A DNA stretch of 64,000 nucleotides from Nothopassalora personata (taxonomy: Eukaryota > Ascomycota > Dothideomycetes > Mycosphaerellales > Mycosphaerellaceae). The translations under genes and the position numbers were made by a program. How positions within the stretch are numbered: the first letter of the stretch is position 1; each line of letters begins with the position of its first letter. Of the stretch, positions 21,865-33,070 are shown piece after piece. The notes beneath the pieces were generated by a model that was not told where the DNA came from, ran no database searches, and saw only the letters and a program-made list of their open reading frames with translations. Where the stretch lies: positions 2,108,001 through 2,172,000 of the forward strand of contig CM066295.1 in the NCBI GenBank assembly GCA_033816765.1. The letters run 5' to 3'.

Positions 21865-23304
21865 ATGCGGAAGTGTTTGGGCATCGCCGCAGCAGCGGTC
21901 CTGTGGCCAAGTGTAGATGCCGCTAATGTCTGTCCTGTCTTATCGAGCCAGTTGCTCAAAGCGGTACGCACACCATTTCAGACGTCGAAGATGACCCGCC
22001 TAATATTCTCAGCCTGTCGTTGCCTCTGTCGTGAGCAGAGATTGCTCATCATTCCTTCGCACAAGTGTTACGCCAGCTCTCGTGTAAGACATGGACTCTG
22101 TAGCTTATGCTCGCAGAATCACTGACCGTGATGATAGTACCGCAACTCAGACAAGCGCAGTCACTGTGACAGCGTCTACCAACGTTGTCCCCACCACCGT
22201 CTCTACCGACCTACGAAGCACGACTGTTACGACCATCACAAACCTTGACCAGAGGACATTGGTGAACACTGTGACGAATAGCCAGGTGAGCATTGCAGAT
22301 TCCCACAATTCATTACATTCTGATGCTAGCAGACGGTCACTGTCTCCAACGTGCAGACCTCGACAGTCGTGGCGACCTTGCCTGCTACAATCACACAGTT
22401 CGCCAAACGAGCACCAGCGGCGCCGAAAACACTCCCGAAGTATGCTTCTAAGCTATCGGGACTCTACTCCAAGGCGTGCTCGTGCATCGGTGTGAAGCCC
22501 TGTACCACAACGCTTCGTGCTTTGTCAATCACCGTTACCAAGGTTGTCACCAGCTATGCTGTTGCTACGGCAGCAACCGAGGTGACAGCAACTACCCTAC
22601 TGTCTCTCACAGCAAGCACAACTCTCACAACAACCGTCCTCACGGCGACCCGAAATGTTGATGTCACCGAAACAGCGACTGTAAGCTACTCCATCCACGC
22701 CATCATTTACCGCCGCAAATTTTGCCCGGTGATCGAAACATACAACATCATTGCTTACTATTGCTTGCCACAGGTTGATATCACGACATTACTCACGCAG
22801 ACCGTCACTCTCCCTGTATCCACTGTCCGCATCTGCACCGCCGCCACGCCATCATTCTCAGCAATAGCCAAATCAGACGATCCTGCTTTTCAATACAATG
22901 GCGAATATCCCATGCACTATGATCCGTCGTTCGGGACTTCATATAGCAAACTCGTTGCCTGGACCGGCAACAAAGACGACTTAGACTACAGGTTCTTCTT
23001 TCTCAATTCTGGAATGCTGTACGAACGATACAACTTCGGTCCATCTTCTGGTGCTCTGTACCTCGATACTGACGGAGGCCAAGCAGGCGTCTTGAGCAGA
23101 CAGAACTTTGAAGTATCTGGTGTTGTCAAGCCGCAATGTACACTGAGCCAATTCGACGGGGTCCGGCAAACCTTGCAGTGCAGCACGGCGGATGGAGAAT
23201 CGGTCTTCTACTGGTGCCCCAGCGCGAAAGCATTGTGTCTTCTCAAGCCGCAAGACCCTAGAGCAGCTGGCTGTCAGGTCATAACGTTAACAGCGCTTTG
23301 TTAA
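21865..23304 (+). CDS. Secreted Thr-rich protein with CSSFL and ACSCIG motifs
   Basis: Five exons: 21865-21963, 22013-22083, 22138-22285, 22333-22680, 22774-23304; 398 residues, all phases agree. Signal peptide MRKCLGIAAAAVLWPSVDA. Exon 2 contributes SRDCSSFLRTSVTPAL, then a long Thr/Val/Ser region (about residues 57-215) suited to O-mannosylation. Within it sits YSKACSCIGVKPCTTTL, a pattern seen in many secreted fungal proteins. The C-terminal domain (about 225-398) is Cys/Tyr/Gly-rich with SFGTSYSKLVAW and LSQFDGVRQTLQC. No enzyme motif. Intron 4 (93 nt, frame-neutral) could in principle be retained. Probably a cell-wall or secreted protein; function unknown. Its start lies 20 bp from the start I chose for the minus-strand neighbour. 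Confidence 0.72.
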
Positions 23305-23971
23305 ACGTTAGCCTAAGGCATACTCATGCTTAGATATTGTCAAGACAGCTCAAGCTTTCCACTCCTTTCCGCAGCTCCACATGGGCATGTAACTTGGTAT
23401 GTTGACAAAGGAATCCGACCTTGGCTCGTCCAAACGTTGTATATCGACGGATAGCCCTTCGTGGCCGTGCTTTACTGAGGTAATAGCATGGTTTGGGTAC
23501 GTTCCGATCAAAAGAGTCTAGATGGATGCATCGCATGTCATCGAATCGAGACCAGAGTTCGCCTTTGAATAAAAGATTTGCTGCGCTCTTGCTTATGTTC
23601 TCACTTGGCTACCCAAGTCTGGACTCCAAGAGTCGCAAATGGTCCTGGACGACCAGTCAAGCCTCTTGTCTTCGGAACCGCATACCTCCAGATACTGTGC
23701 CATAGTCTCAACAGCAGCTCTTGTTATGAACGGAGTGCCATCACCTCGTCACCCTATGCCGCATCGGAGGATGGAAGTGCAGTCCTCCTGTGCTTTCAAT
23801 CGCACTTCCTTCCAGTACGTATCGCATAGATGCGACGTCCCTCGGTTGCAGAGAAGGACTAACACTGACAGAGAAACTTTGACGTTGGCTATGAAGCTCA
23901 CAGATGCAGGTACGGACTTCAATCTGTATGTGGTTTGTGACGGGCATGCGCTTCTCGGCGAAGACGTCCAA

Positions 23972-24259
23972 CTACTGTCTGGTCATCGATTTCGCGGTGG
24001 CCCAGCACCTCATCACAAGGATATGTCTGCCCAAGTGCAAGGAAGGCCAGTACATCTGCCCGGTGTGCTCTGCTAATTTGAGCCAACTTCGTTCTGCTGT
24101 CGGCCGACGCAGAGAGGTGCGTAGATGTAACTTTTGTACGCGAAGCAGCTGGCTGAGCTTTGTTTGAGTAGCATCAGCGTCGTAAGCCTCAGTGTTGTCG
24201 CCCTGCGGTAGATCATAGATCATCGACTTGATCTCGGTAGGTAGAGCAAGGGATACCAT
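23972..24259 (-). other. Possible fragment of an F-box-like protein
   Basis: The frame begins MVSLALPTEIKSMIYDL, like the start of the short LPxEI...IYDL proteins common in dothideomycetes, and runs 95 codons. The remainder does not resemble a known domain. Could be exon 1 of a small gene or a remnant. Confidence 0.25.
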
Positions 24260-25108
24260 TTTGTGCGGTCGTCCGAGGTTGTTGTGTCATATAGCTGGTT
24301 CCACAGGGTGAGGTACCTACGGATCACAATGTCAAGTGCGCATTGTCAGGACACGGTGACACCCAGGAGTCGTTAGTTACAATGACATAATGCGGAATCC
24401 GAGAGACCTGTATGGGAAAGTCTCTGCATAGTCAGGAATGTTAGCTCTCAGAAACCCAAAGTACGTGCATGGAGACATCTGGACCGCCTCTTTGGATCGC
24501 TGTCCAACTCGAAAGATTCCACATCATGTCAGGAGACCATATAGTTCGATGATTGAAATTGAGATTGGCGACAGCGATGCAGGCGCGATGTGCATGCTCT
24601 GCGGACGTCTGTTAGCGCAGCGTCCCAGCGAGCCAATGAGATCAGTCCCGGTCATTTCGTGCCGAACTCTAAAATCCCTTGCTGGTATCTTGACTATGAA
24701 CTGGACGTCACAGTACTATGACCTCTCGTTGTGGGCCGACTCCCAATTGGCACTTTCCTCCAGTCGTCAGTGGGTGACACGCCCCAAAGCAGCAGATCAA
24801 CACCCCTCTTGACAACCCCGATACTCCGTGGCAGCCAGCCAGCCGCTTGCATAGCTTCACCCTTCGCGTTCATACGGCGAGTGCACTCCCTTATGGGTGA
24901 AGGGTCGAGGCAGCCTAGAAGAGATACAGGTCCTGCTCAAGTCGCCAATCGGGCCCTCTTGACACCTGACCACACAGATATCGGCAAACGTGTCAGCTGA
25001 GCATCACAGAGTCCGTCGCAACCGCAGAAGGGTCTTACAGTTGGAGGAGGCCTCTATCTCCATTTGGCGCGATCATGCCAGCCTGGAGAACAAAGCCGCT
25101 GCGCATCA

Positions 25109-25390
25109 CTACAGGTAAGGTGTCTTGGCACTCATGATCAATTGGTAGGACACTGCCTGTGCTGCCTGCACATCGAAGACGCATTCCCGGTTTTCGAGGT
25201 TCAAGATGGAGCAGTTCGACGGTGTAGAAGTATAAGGGCCGTAAAATCTGCCAATAGTCTTCCGCGGCGCGGAATCATCAATGCCGCCCACGCGTACGGT
25301 GATGTCCTGTCGACCGTTTGTGTAGTTGAAGCCGAGATTGTATGTTGAGTTGTAGGAACGTGGCGTTTGCACCGTAACAATCCCCCATGG
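25109..25390 (-). other. Possible C-terminal coding fragment
   Basis: A minus-strand frame ending at the stop at 25109 reads YNSTYNLGFNYTNGRQDITV, then RVGGID and NCSILNLENRECVFDVQAAQ. It is rich in N-glycosylation sites and looks like a secreted or extracellular domain. No upstream exon with signal peptide could be joined with confidence. Confidence 0.3.
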
Positions 25391-25778
25391 GCTTCTCCAG
25401 TGTCAAGTTGCGCTCTTGCAAGCAGCCGACTCGACGTGACTGGGCACCGACACAGTCTGCCGCATCCCTGGGGTGGTTTCTATGTGCAGTCTCATGACAT
25501 CACCTTCGCGGCTCAGAGGCGTCGTGAAGAAACCTGACTGTGCTGTGCTGTCGAAACAGTCGGCGTGGTATTGAGCATGGATACATTCCGTCAGCGCGCG
25601 CGCGAGTGAAAAGAACGAGAGAGAGAAGAAAAGCCTCCCGGAGCTTGCAAAGGGCCCCACGAGCCATGCCTAGACATTTCAAGCTGCTCTAGCGCCAACA
25701 GTGAAGCGCAGTCGGTGATCGAATCCATATGTTCGAGCAAAAGAGCAGCAGGAGGATGGCATGAGCTGAATTCATCGT

Positions 25779-26165
25779 TTAATGATTCGGCATTCTTCTG
25801 GAGAGATTTGACAGCGGAGAACCCAGACCCAGCTCCTTCGCCTGCTTCAGAATGACCTCGGGACTGTTCATGTTGCTCAATGGGTCTACGACGAGCTCCT
25901 TGGCCAGCACTGCACAGTTGTGATTTAAGAGCTGTACGTGGTTTGATGCCTCGAAGGGATAGCTGCGGGATGTTATGGCTTGTCCCACATCCGGATCTTC
26001 TCATCACACTGAGTGGTCGTGGTCAGATGGAGGGCGTGCTCTGGTGAGTCGCATCATGTATATGAGGAATGGTTCGATTGTTAGTCTGACGACGTACTGT
26101 ACTTGGTAGAGCAGCAGTGCGCCTATAGGCATGTCGATGATGTTCGTGTCAAGGTCGTGTGCCCT
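25779..26165 (-). other. Possible two-exon coding fragment
   Basis: Two protein-like pieces lie in order on the minus strand: DTNIIDMPIGALLLYQ (about 26108-26155) and, after a possible intron GTACAG...GATGAG, AITSRSYPFEASNHVQLLNH followed by NCAVLAKELVVDPLSNM. The second ends at a stop at 25779. The family is not recognised and the 5' end is missing. Confidence 0.3.
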
Positions 26166-26464
26166 GCACGTTCGGTGCCTGACAGCTGGCTCTCCAGCTC
26201 GGCATCTTTCGCCGTGGAAAGTCAACCCCCCGACGATCTAATAAACATTAAGTGTCCATGTACCCCATCTGCTACTTGCACGCATACTCAGCATATTGCT
26301 TGCTGCCTACACGCCGTTGACGACACGCCGTCATGAATGGACGATAGAACATCTGTTCACTGGCCCTGCAAGCGGCTGCACGCACGAGACGAAACGTCGT
26401 CCCTGTTCCATCACCAGCTCTCAAGCTATATTATATCAATCCTCACCGAAACATCATTGCAATC

Positions 26465-29400
26465 ATGACAGACGAGATCCACACTGGCCACCGCGCCAGA
26501 ATTCATCCAAACATCACAGTCGCCATCGACCCAATCGCTCTCGTGGTAACCGAATGCATCACTGTCACTTCCGCCATGCGCAAACATGCCCGATGGGCTC
26601 ACTCCAGCATATCATCCATTCTGGGCGCCTCTCCCACCTCCACGCCGTCGCGCTTGGCACGATCGACCACCCCGTCAGACTCTCCGACTCCTGGTGACCG
26701 CCGAAATCGCGCCAGCAGCAAGATCGACCTGCTCTCGGCCCAACCGACAGCCAACGACGATGAGGATGCGAGCTTGACATCGCGATGGGGTCTGAGGGGG
26801 AAGAAGGGCCAGTCCATGCAGGACAATCCTCTCATGTCGGCATTCGCGAAGCTGAGGAGTGATCTGAAGCATTGTAGGAATATCCAGAATTTCGACACCC
26901 CCAGTCTGTTGCAGCCATTCCTGCAGGTCATAAGAAGCAGCAGTACGACTGCTCCCATCACGAGCCTCGCGCTCATTGCCATCACCAAGATGCTGGCATA
27001 CAACATCGTCAATCCCGACTCGCCTGGATTTGGCTACGGAATGCAGTTACTTGCCAGCACCGTTACACACTGTCGTTTCGAGGGAGACAACTCGCCGAGC
27101 GACGAGATCGTCTTCTTGAGGATCTTGAAACTTATGGAGGACATGATCTGTGGAAGCTCGGGAGAGGTGCTGGGAGACCAGAGCGTGTGTGAGATGATGG
27201 AGTGTGCACTGAGCATCTGCTGTCATCTGAGAATGTCGGAAATACTGAGAAGGAGCGCCGAGATCAGCATGGTGACAATGTGCCAGACCATCTTTGGGAG
27301 GTTAAAGACGCTGGAGACAGAGTTCGAGGAGGACAATGAGGGAGAAGACATCGGGAAGATGGAGGAAGGCGTTGGTGCCGAGGAAATGGACAAAGCGAAG
27401 ATCGAAAGTGCGCCGAACGGAGACTTTGGACCGGATGCCATGAAGCAGAATCGGAATACCAGTCTGGAGGTACCCGGGACGAACGGAACGCCGCGACCTA
27501 GTGAGGATGTGAACGGGAGCCAGCTGGACCTATCAACGGTTGGAGATGAAGAGTCGGTCGATGTGAGGCCGTATGGGCTGCCCAGCATAAGAGAGCTGTT
27601 CAGAGTACTGGCGGACCTGCTCGACCCACATGACAGGCAGAGGACAGACACATTACGAGTGATGGCACTACGGATCGTCAACGTTGCACTGGAAGTCGCT
27701 GGGCCTAGCATTGCAAATCACCCGAGTTTGGCATCGCTGGCAAAAGACACGTTGTGTCGAAATCTGTTCCAGCTGGTCCGGTCGGAGAACATTGCGATCC
27801 TGCACGAATCGCTGCGAGTGGCAGGCACACTACTGGCGACATGTCGAAGTGTGTTAAAGCTGCAGCAGGAACTCTTTTTATCATATGTGGTCGCCTGCTT
27901 ACATCCTCGCGTACCTATACCGGATGAGCCGAACATAGATCCGATATTGTACGAAGGCGTACCGACCGCGCCTACACTTGTCAGGCAACAGACCGTTCCG
28001 CAGACCGGCGGTCCTGCGGCACCTAGCAGTGGCCGCTCGACTCCAGTACCGGTACGAGACCGGCAGAAGCTGGGCATGGAAGGCGGCTCAAGAAAGCCAG
28101 ACGCTAGAGAAGCCATGGTCGAGAGCGTCGGTGGTCTGGTCCGAATACCGAGCTTCATGGTCGAACTGTTCGTAAACTACGACTGCGAGATCGACAGAAG
28201 CGATCTATGCATGGACATGGTGGGACTGCTCTCAAGAAATGCATTTCCTGATTCCGCAACCTGGAGCACGACGAACGTGCCGCCGCTCTGTCTGGACTCG
28301 TTGCTCGGCTATGTTCAGTTCATTGCAGAGCGCATGGATGATGAGCCGGTCACTGCTGGATTACCGGATCAAGCTGCGCTTCGAGAGCAAAGACGGCAGA
28401 AGAAAGTCATCATTCGAGGAGCGACGAAGTTCAACGAAAGTCCGAAGGGAGGCATTGCGTTCCTTGCAGCGCAAGGCATCATCGCTGATCCGAATGATCC
28501 GTATTGCGTGACGAGATTTCTCAAGGGAACAACGAGGATCGACAAGAAAGTCCTCGGCGAGTTCATCTCCAAGAAGTCGAACGAGGCAATTCTCGATGCT
28601 TTCATCGACCTCTTCGACTTTCGCGGTCTGCGTGTGGATGAAGCATTGCGAGAATTGCTCAACAGCTTCCGTCTCCCCGGAGAATCCGCCCTCATCGAAC
28701 GAATCGTGACCGTCTTCAGCGAAAAGTACATGAAAGCAGCACAACCCGAACAGATTGCTAATCCAGATTCTGCATTCGTGCTCATCTATGCCATCATCAT
28801 GCTCAACACAGATGCTTACAACCCCAACATCAAGGCACAAAATAGGATGAACTTCGAGAGCTTTGCTCGCAACCTGCGTGGCGTGAACGATGGTAGCAAC
28901 TTCGATCAGGACTTTCTGCAGGAAATCTACGATGCCATCAAGAGTCGGGAGATCGTCCTACCAGAGGAGCACGACAACAAACATGCTTTTGAGCATGCCT
29001 GGAAAGAGCTTCTGGTTAAGACCCAAACGGCAGAGAACCTCGCCATCTGTGAAACGAATCTGTACGATGCAGACATGTTCGCTGCGACTTGGAGGCCAAT
29101 CGTCGCTACACTGAACTACGTCTTCGTCTCGGCAACGGAGGATGCTGTGTTTCAGCGCGTCATTGCCGGCTACAATCAGTGTGCTCAAATTGCGGCGAAG
29201 TACAATATCAGCGAATGTCTGGATCACATCATCCTCAGCTTGGCGCGGATCAGTACGCTGGCTACGGAGACACCTCCAAGTACAACGTTGAACACAGAAG
29301 TGCAGGCGAGTGGTAAGAGTATCATGGTCAGCAAGTTTGCCGTGGACTTTGGCCGCGACAACAAGGCAGAACTGGCCACTTTGGTACTCTTCAGGATCAT

Positions 29401-31339
29401 CAATGGCCATGAGGCAGCTATCCGAGATGGATGGACCGAGGTGAGTCAGCCGTACGGCTTCATGCCGTGCTTTACTAACATATCGCAGATTGTAAGGATC
29501 ACAGTCAATCTGTTCGTGAACTCACTCATCCCGACCTCCTTCACGTCCATCTCGCGAGATCTTGACCTGCCACCAATCATGCTACAATCGCCTGCTCAAG
29601 TCATTGAGCGCAATGATAAGTCCGCGGATGTGGGCTTGTTCAGCGCCTTCACAAGCTATGTCAGCAGTGTCATGAACGACGAGCCGCCTGAACCCAACGA
29701 CCAGGAGATAGAGGCCACCCTGTGCACTGTCGACTGCATCAACGAGTGCCACTTCGAAGAGATTCTGGGCAACATTAATGAGCTTCCCGTGGAAAGTCTC
29801 AAGTCGCTGACAATGTCCCTCCTGTCACATCTACCGGAAAATGGATCACCTAGGGTGATCTCCGTCAAGCAGGATCTGCCGGCTCCTACGCCAGTGCGGG
29901 CCAATGGCACCAAGAGTGCCTCCGAGCTGCCAATGTACAACCCTGCGGTTGTCTACATCCTGGAATTGGCCACCATTCTCGCGATGCGCGATGATGACAC
30001 CATCAAGGCTCTTGTCCCTGATGTGGCGGAGGCGTTGCAGACAGTCGTCAAGGATGCTAACCGAGTGCATCCTGTCGCGCTGAGCAGAACGGTATTCTAC
30101 CTTCTCACGCTCCTTAAGGTCAGCAACGACTACGACTACATTCGTGCTCCCGTCGTGCTGCACTACATCTCGAGCTTGAAGCAGGATCTGCTCAAAGAGA
30201 CCGGCAAGGACATCCTGAAAGGCATATACAGCTGCATCAGCGGCCCACAAAGCCTCAAACAAGAAATCGCTTCAAGTCCAGATTTCTGGACTGTCCTTCA
30301 CATCTTGCAACCTAAGCCGGAATCGAGTCAACTCGTTTTCCAAATCACCGAAGCGATAGCAGATGGCAACACGCCAGCCATCACGAGCGATAATTACGAA
30401 GCATGTGTCGCTCTCCTCAACGCTTTCGCAACAAGTGGCAGCATAGGTGCCCGATTTGAACAAAAACGCGATCAACAAGTTCGCCAACATCGCAGCCAGA
30501 AGGACAAAGACGACTCGACGCCAGAGAAGAAAGCACAGAAGAAACCGGAGGCAGTCACCCGCGCAACGCGAGCCATCGCCATTGTCGCGGAACTCGCCTC
30601 CCGCGTCCCAACGCTGATCTCGCAATCTCAGCTAGAAACAGATCAAGCTTGGCGCGCTTACTGGTCCCCCGTCTTCCGCTGTCTATCGACACAATGCGTC
30701 AACCCCTGCCGCGAGATCAGACAACAAGCCCTGACATCGCTGCAGCGATGCCTCCTAAGCCCAGAACTCGCGAGTCCAAACCACACTGAGTGGACCAACA
30801 TCTTCGGCGAAGTGCTGTTCCCGCTAATTTATCAACTCCTCAAACCGGAAGTATACCAGACAGATCCCATCGGCATGAGCGAAACTCGGGTACAAGCTGC
30901 TCAGGTCCTGTGTAAGATTTTCTTGCACTACTTGGTATTGCTAAGTGAATGGGATGGCGTCCTGGATCTGTGGGTGAAGATTCTGGGAATCATGGATCGA
31001 CTCATGAACTCAGGGCAGAGCGATATGCTTGTTGAAGCTGTCCCTGAGAGTTTGAAGAATATTTTATTCGTCATGAGCAGTGGTGGGTATATGGTGCCCC
31101 CACCACCGAGTGACGAGGAGGACAATAGGACAGAGCTGCAGCAACAGCTTTGGAACGAGACGAAGGAGAGATTGGGACGATTCTTGCCTGAGCTCATGGG
31201 TGAGGTTTTCCCGGATGCGCCAGTGGCGGAACGCAAGAGGGAGAATGAAATGCCGGTGAGGCAGAAGGAGGAAGAGGGACGTAGTGAGGAGAGGGAGGAG
31301 GCCCAGACACAGACACTGGCGGAGGCTGCTGCGGCGTAG
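26465..31339 (+). CDS. ARF guanine-nucleotide exchange factor, GBF1/Gea type (Sec7 domain)
   Basis: ATG at 26465; one 48-nt frame-neutral intron at 29441-29488 (GTGAGT, TACTAAC, CGCAG) joins DGWTE to IVRITV, giving 1,608 residues. N-terminal DCB/HUS regions (residues 1-600) are helical with an acidic insert. The Sec7 domain spans about 655-835: FNESPKGGIAFLAAQGII, FRLPGESALIERI with the catalytic glutamate finger, and IYAIIMLNTDAYNPNIK. HDS repeats fill the C-terminal half, ending in an acidic, Ala-rich tail. Family role: activates Arf1 at the cis-Golgi for COPI coat assembly. At the positions that set brefeldin A response in ARNO (F190, A191, S198, P208) it has Y, A, D, N, as expected for the GBF group rather than ARNO. 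Firm family call. Confidence 0.93.
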   Translation: MTDEIHTGHRARIHPNITVAIDPIALVVTECITVTSAMRKHARWAHSSISSILGASPTSTPSRLARSTTPSDSPTPGDRRNRASSKIDLLSAQPTANDDEDASLTSRWGLRGKKGQSMQDNPLMSAFAKLRSDLKHCRNIQNFDTPSLLQPFLQVIRSSSTTAPITSLALIAITKMLAYNIVNPDSPGFGYGMQLLASTVTHCRFEGDNSPSDEIVFLRILKLMEDMICGSSGEVLGDQSVCEMMECALSICCHLRMSEILRRSAEISMVTMCQTIFGRLKTLETEFEEDNEGEDIGKMEEGVGAEEMDKAKIESAPNGDFGPDAMKQNRNTSLEVPGTNGTPRPSEDVNGSQLDLSTVGDEESVDVRPYGLPSIRELFRVLADLLDPHDRQRTDTLRVMALRIVNVALEVAGPSIANHPSLASLAKDTLCRNLFQLVRSENIAILHESLRVAGTLLATCRSVLKLQQELFLSYVVACLHPRVPIPDEPNIDPILYEGVPTAPTLVRQQTVPQTGGPAAPSSGRSTPVPVRDRQKLGMEGGSRKPDAREAMVESVGGLVRIPSFMVELFVNYDCEIDRSDLCMDMVGLLSRNAFPDSATWSTTNVPPLCLDSLLGYVQFIAERMDDEPVTAGLPDQAALREQRRQKKVIIRGATKFNESPKGGIAFLAAQGIIADPNDPYCVTRFLKGTTRIDKKVLGEFISKKSNEAILDAFIDLFDFRGLRVDEALRELLNSFRLPGESALIERIVTVFSEKYMKAAQPEQIANPDSAFVLIYAIIMLNTDAYNPNIKAQNRMNFESFARNLRGVNDGSNFDQDFLQEIYDAIKSREIVLPEEHDNKHAFEHAWKELLVKTQTAENLAICETNLYDADMFAATWRPIVATLNYVFVSATEDAVFQRVIAGYNQCAQIAAKYNISECLDHIILSLARISTLATETPPSTTLNTEVQASGKSIMVSKFAVDFGRDNKAELATLVLFRIINGHEAAIRDGWTEVSQPYGFMPCFTNISQIVRITVNLFVNSLIPTSFTSISRDLDLPPIMLQSPAQVIERNDKSADVGLFSAFTSYVSSVMNDEPPEPNDQEIEATLCTVDCINECHFEEILGNINELPVESLKSLTMSLLSHLPENGSPRVISVKQDLPAPTPVRANGTKSASELPMYNPAVVYILELATILAMRDDDTIKALVPDVAEALQTVVKDANRVHPVALSRTVFYLLTLLKVSNDYDYIRAPVVLHYISSLKQDLLKETGKDILKGIYSCISGPQSLKQEIASSPDFWTVLHILQPKPESSQLVFQITEAIADGNTPAITSDNYEACVALLNAFATSGSIGARFEQKRDQQVRQHRSQKDKDDSTPEKKAQKKPEAVTRATRAIAIVAELASRVPTLISQSQLETDQAWRAYWSPVFRCLSTQCVNPCREIRQQALTSLQRCLLSPELASPNHTEWTNIFGEVLFPLIYQLLKPEVYQTDPIGMSETRVQAAQVLCKIFLHYLVLLSEWDGVLDLWVKILGIMDRLMNSGQSDMLVEAVPESLKNILFVMSSGGYMVPPPPSDEEDNRTELQQQLWNETKERLGRFLPELMGEVFPDAPVAERKRENEMPVRQKEEEGRSEEREEAQTQTLAEAAAA

Positions 31340-33070
31340 CCTGCTTTGCAGTGAGCTTGACGTGGTGTACGAGTGTATATGATAGATGAGAAATTCTGCC
31401 TGTTGATGTTGCATAGCGTTGGCGCTGAAGGTCAAGAGGTGAGAAGGAGGAGGAGAGTGTAGTATAACAGCAGGCGGTGTGGCCCGCCCACCTTTCGCAA
31501 GTGATCGATACCGGGACACGGCCATGACCAGGTACTCTTGGCTCTCGAAATGCGCGGTCATTGTGCCGATTCCGTGTTCCAGGCAGCAACTTTGGAGAGT
31601 TCCATGACGCTTCAGCCTAGCTTCGTCATGCGAGGTGAATGGACACGGACATCATGTCCGTCCCCCAGGCAGCAGTTTAAGAGAACTCCATGTGCACGAT
31701 GATGACGTGGAGGCATACTGGGAGGTCTTCGGTGCTCCAGGCAGCAGTTTAGGGGAAGAACTGTCGTGCAGAACGGCGAGATGTTCGGAACCTCCGTTCA
31801 GGTGCAGAATCGCTGCAGGATGTCCCTGCGGGAGAGCTCTGTACACATTGCGGCCGCGGTTGTGTTGGTGGCCCTCGTAATGCTGCCTCCGGGAGACTGA
31901 TTCGATACTTTCCGCGCAGCCGGCGCCATGAGATGCTGTGGGCCGGCACGGTGTTTGTTTCCTTTACCTATACCTGGTTGTCACCGATGATGATCTACGT
32001 TGTTTGGCAAAAGGACTTCGGCAGTGTGGTCCCTGTTGGCACGGCGGTAGCGCGATATGTGGCTCCAAAGTAGAATGTGCGAAGGGATCAACCAGAGCAT
32101 CGTGGTCCATTCATGAAGGTGTCGCGATGAGGGTTGCCGTTATTGCGACTGCTGCAGGCATCAAGCATGGTGGTCATGCATGATGTGCTCGGATTCTTGC
32201 GAGCCTCAGTGGTGCAGTTAGAATTCAGTAGACCGATATCTTTCCTTCTCTATGCATAGCAAAATCAGCATGTCCCCGGGGCGCCATGTGCAGTCGCCAG
32301 GATCTGTATGCCATGCCTCGATTCTGTTGGGTTTTTGGTGGCATTGCAGGGCCACGAACGTCATGCAAGTCTCCTTGGCATACCCTTGTATTGACTAGCT
32401 TCTCCTTCGCCGTGCGGGTGGCTTTGGTACCTGCATACTATTCATAAGGTTTACCTCGGCGCGTACGTACTCGAACTCGTCACCTCACCTAAGCAAGTCA
32501 TATAGATCGTGTCGCATGCGCGGCAGGCAGCACAAGTCTGAGATACACTCGCCGGTCGGGAGCATGACTGGAGTGTAGATTAAGCTCGTCATGTTGTCAA
32601 CGAGCTTGATGGCATTGGCCCGACACTGTCGACGGCTCTCAGGCTTCTTGTTCTCGGACTCTTAGCGGAGTGTACATACAGCCACATGGCAAGTACGCCA
32701 AGCGCAGTTTTGCTGCTGGTGTACCCGTGCTTTCAACATGTGTGCTGCCATTTTCATGTGAATTAGTCATATCATTAGTCTGTCGTGGCTTTAAGCCTGA
32801 AGTCTGTGCTTCGAACGCCTGCTCCGTGTAAGATAATCCGAACTGTCGATTACAATTGATGCTGCACGACCGCTCTTTTGATCGAGCTGAACGCCAAGGG
32901 CGCCTGCGTAAATGCTCCAGCCGTTTCCTGGGCGTCTCGCTACGAAAGTGTTTAAAACTGTCGAAGCCAAATTTATCCTCTAGCAGGCCATAATCTCGGA
33001 ATGTGAAGCGTCTATAATGCTTCATAATCGCAAGGCCAGCGTTGCGATCATGATCTCATTTCAGGTAGGG
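31340..33070. other. Intergenic region between convergent genes
   Basis: About 1.7 kb with no gene I can support. It holds a threefold 28-bp repeat (31579-31763) and a short palindrome, ACGGACATCATGTCCGT at 31645-31661. The rest is unremarkable. Confidence 0.45.
31579..31763 (+). repeat. Three imperfect copies of a 28-bp motif
   Basis: CCAGGCAGCAACTTTGGAGA at 31579, CCAGGCAGCAGTTTAAGAGA at 31665 and CCAGGCAGCAGTTTAGGGGA at 31737. The first two continue into (A)GTTCCATG/ACTCCATG. Spacing is 86 and 72 bp. Located just past the ARF-GEF 3' end. Confidence 0.6.

Larger units (their letters stand above)
23305..26464. other. Gene-poor stretch with coding remnants
   Basis: About 3.2 kb without a complete gene I can defend. 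Three protein-like minus-strand fragments are listed separately. The last 250 bp upstream of 26465 should hold the ARF-GEF promoter, including a CT-rich stretch near 26420-26460. Confidence 0.4.
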
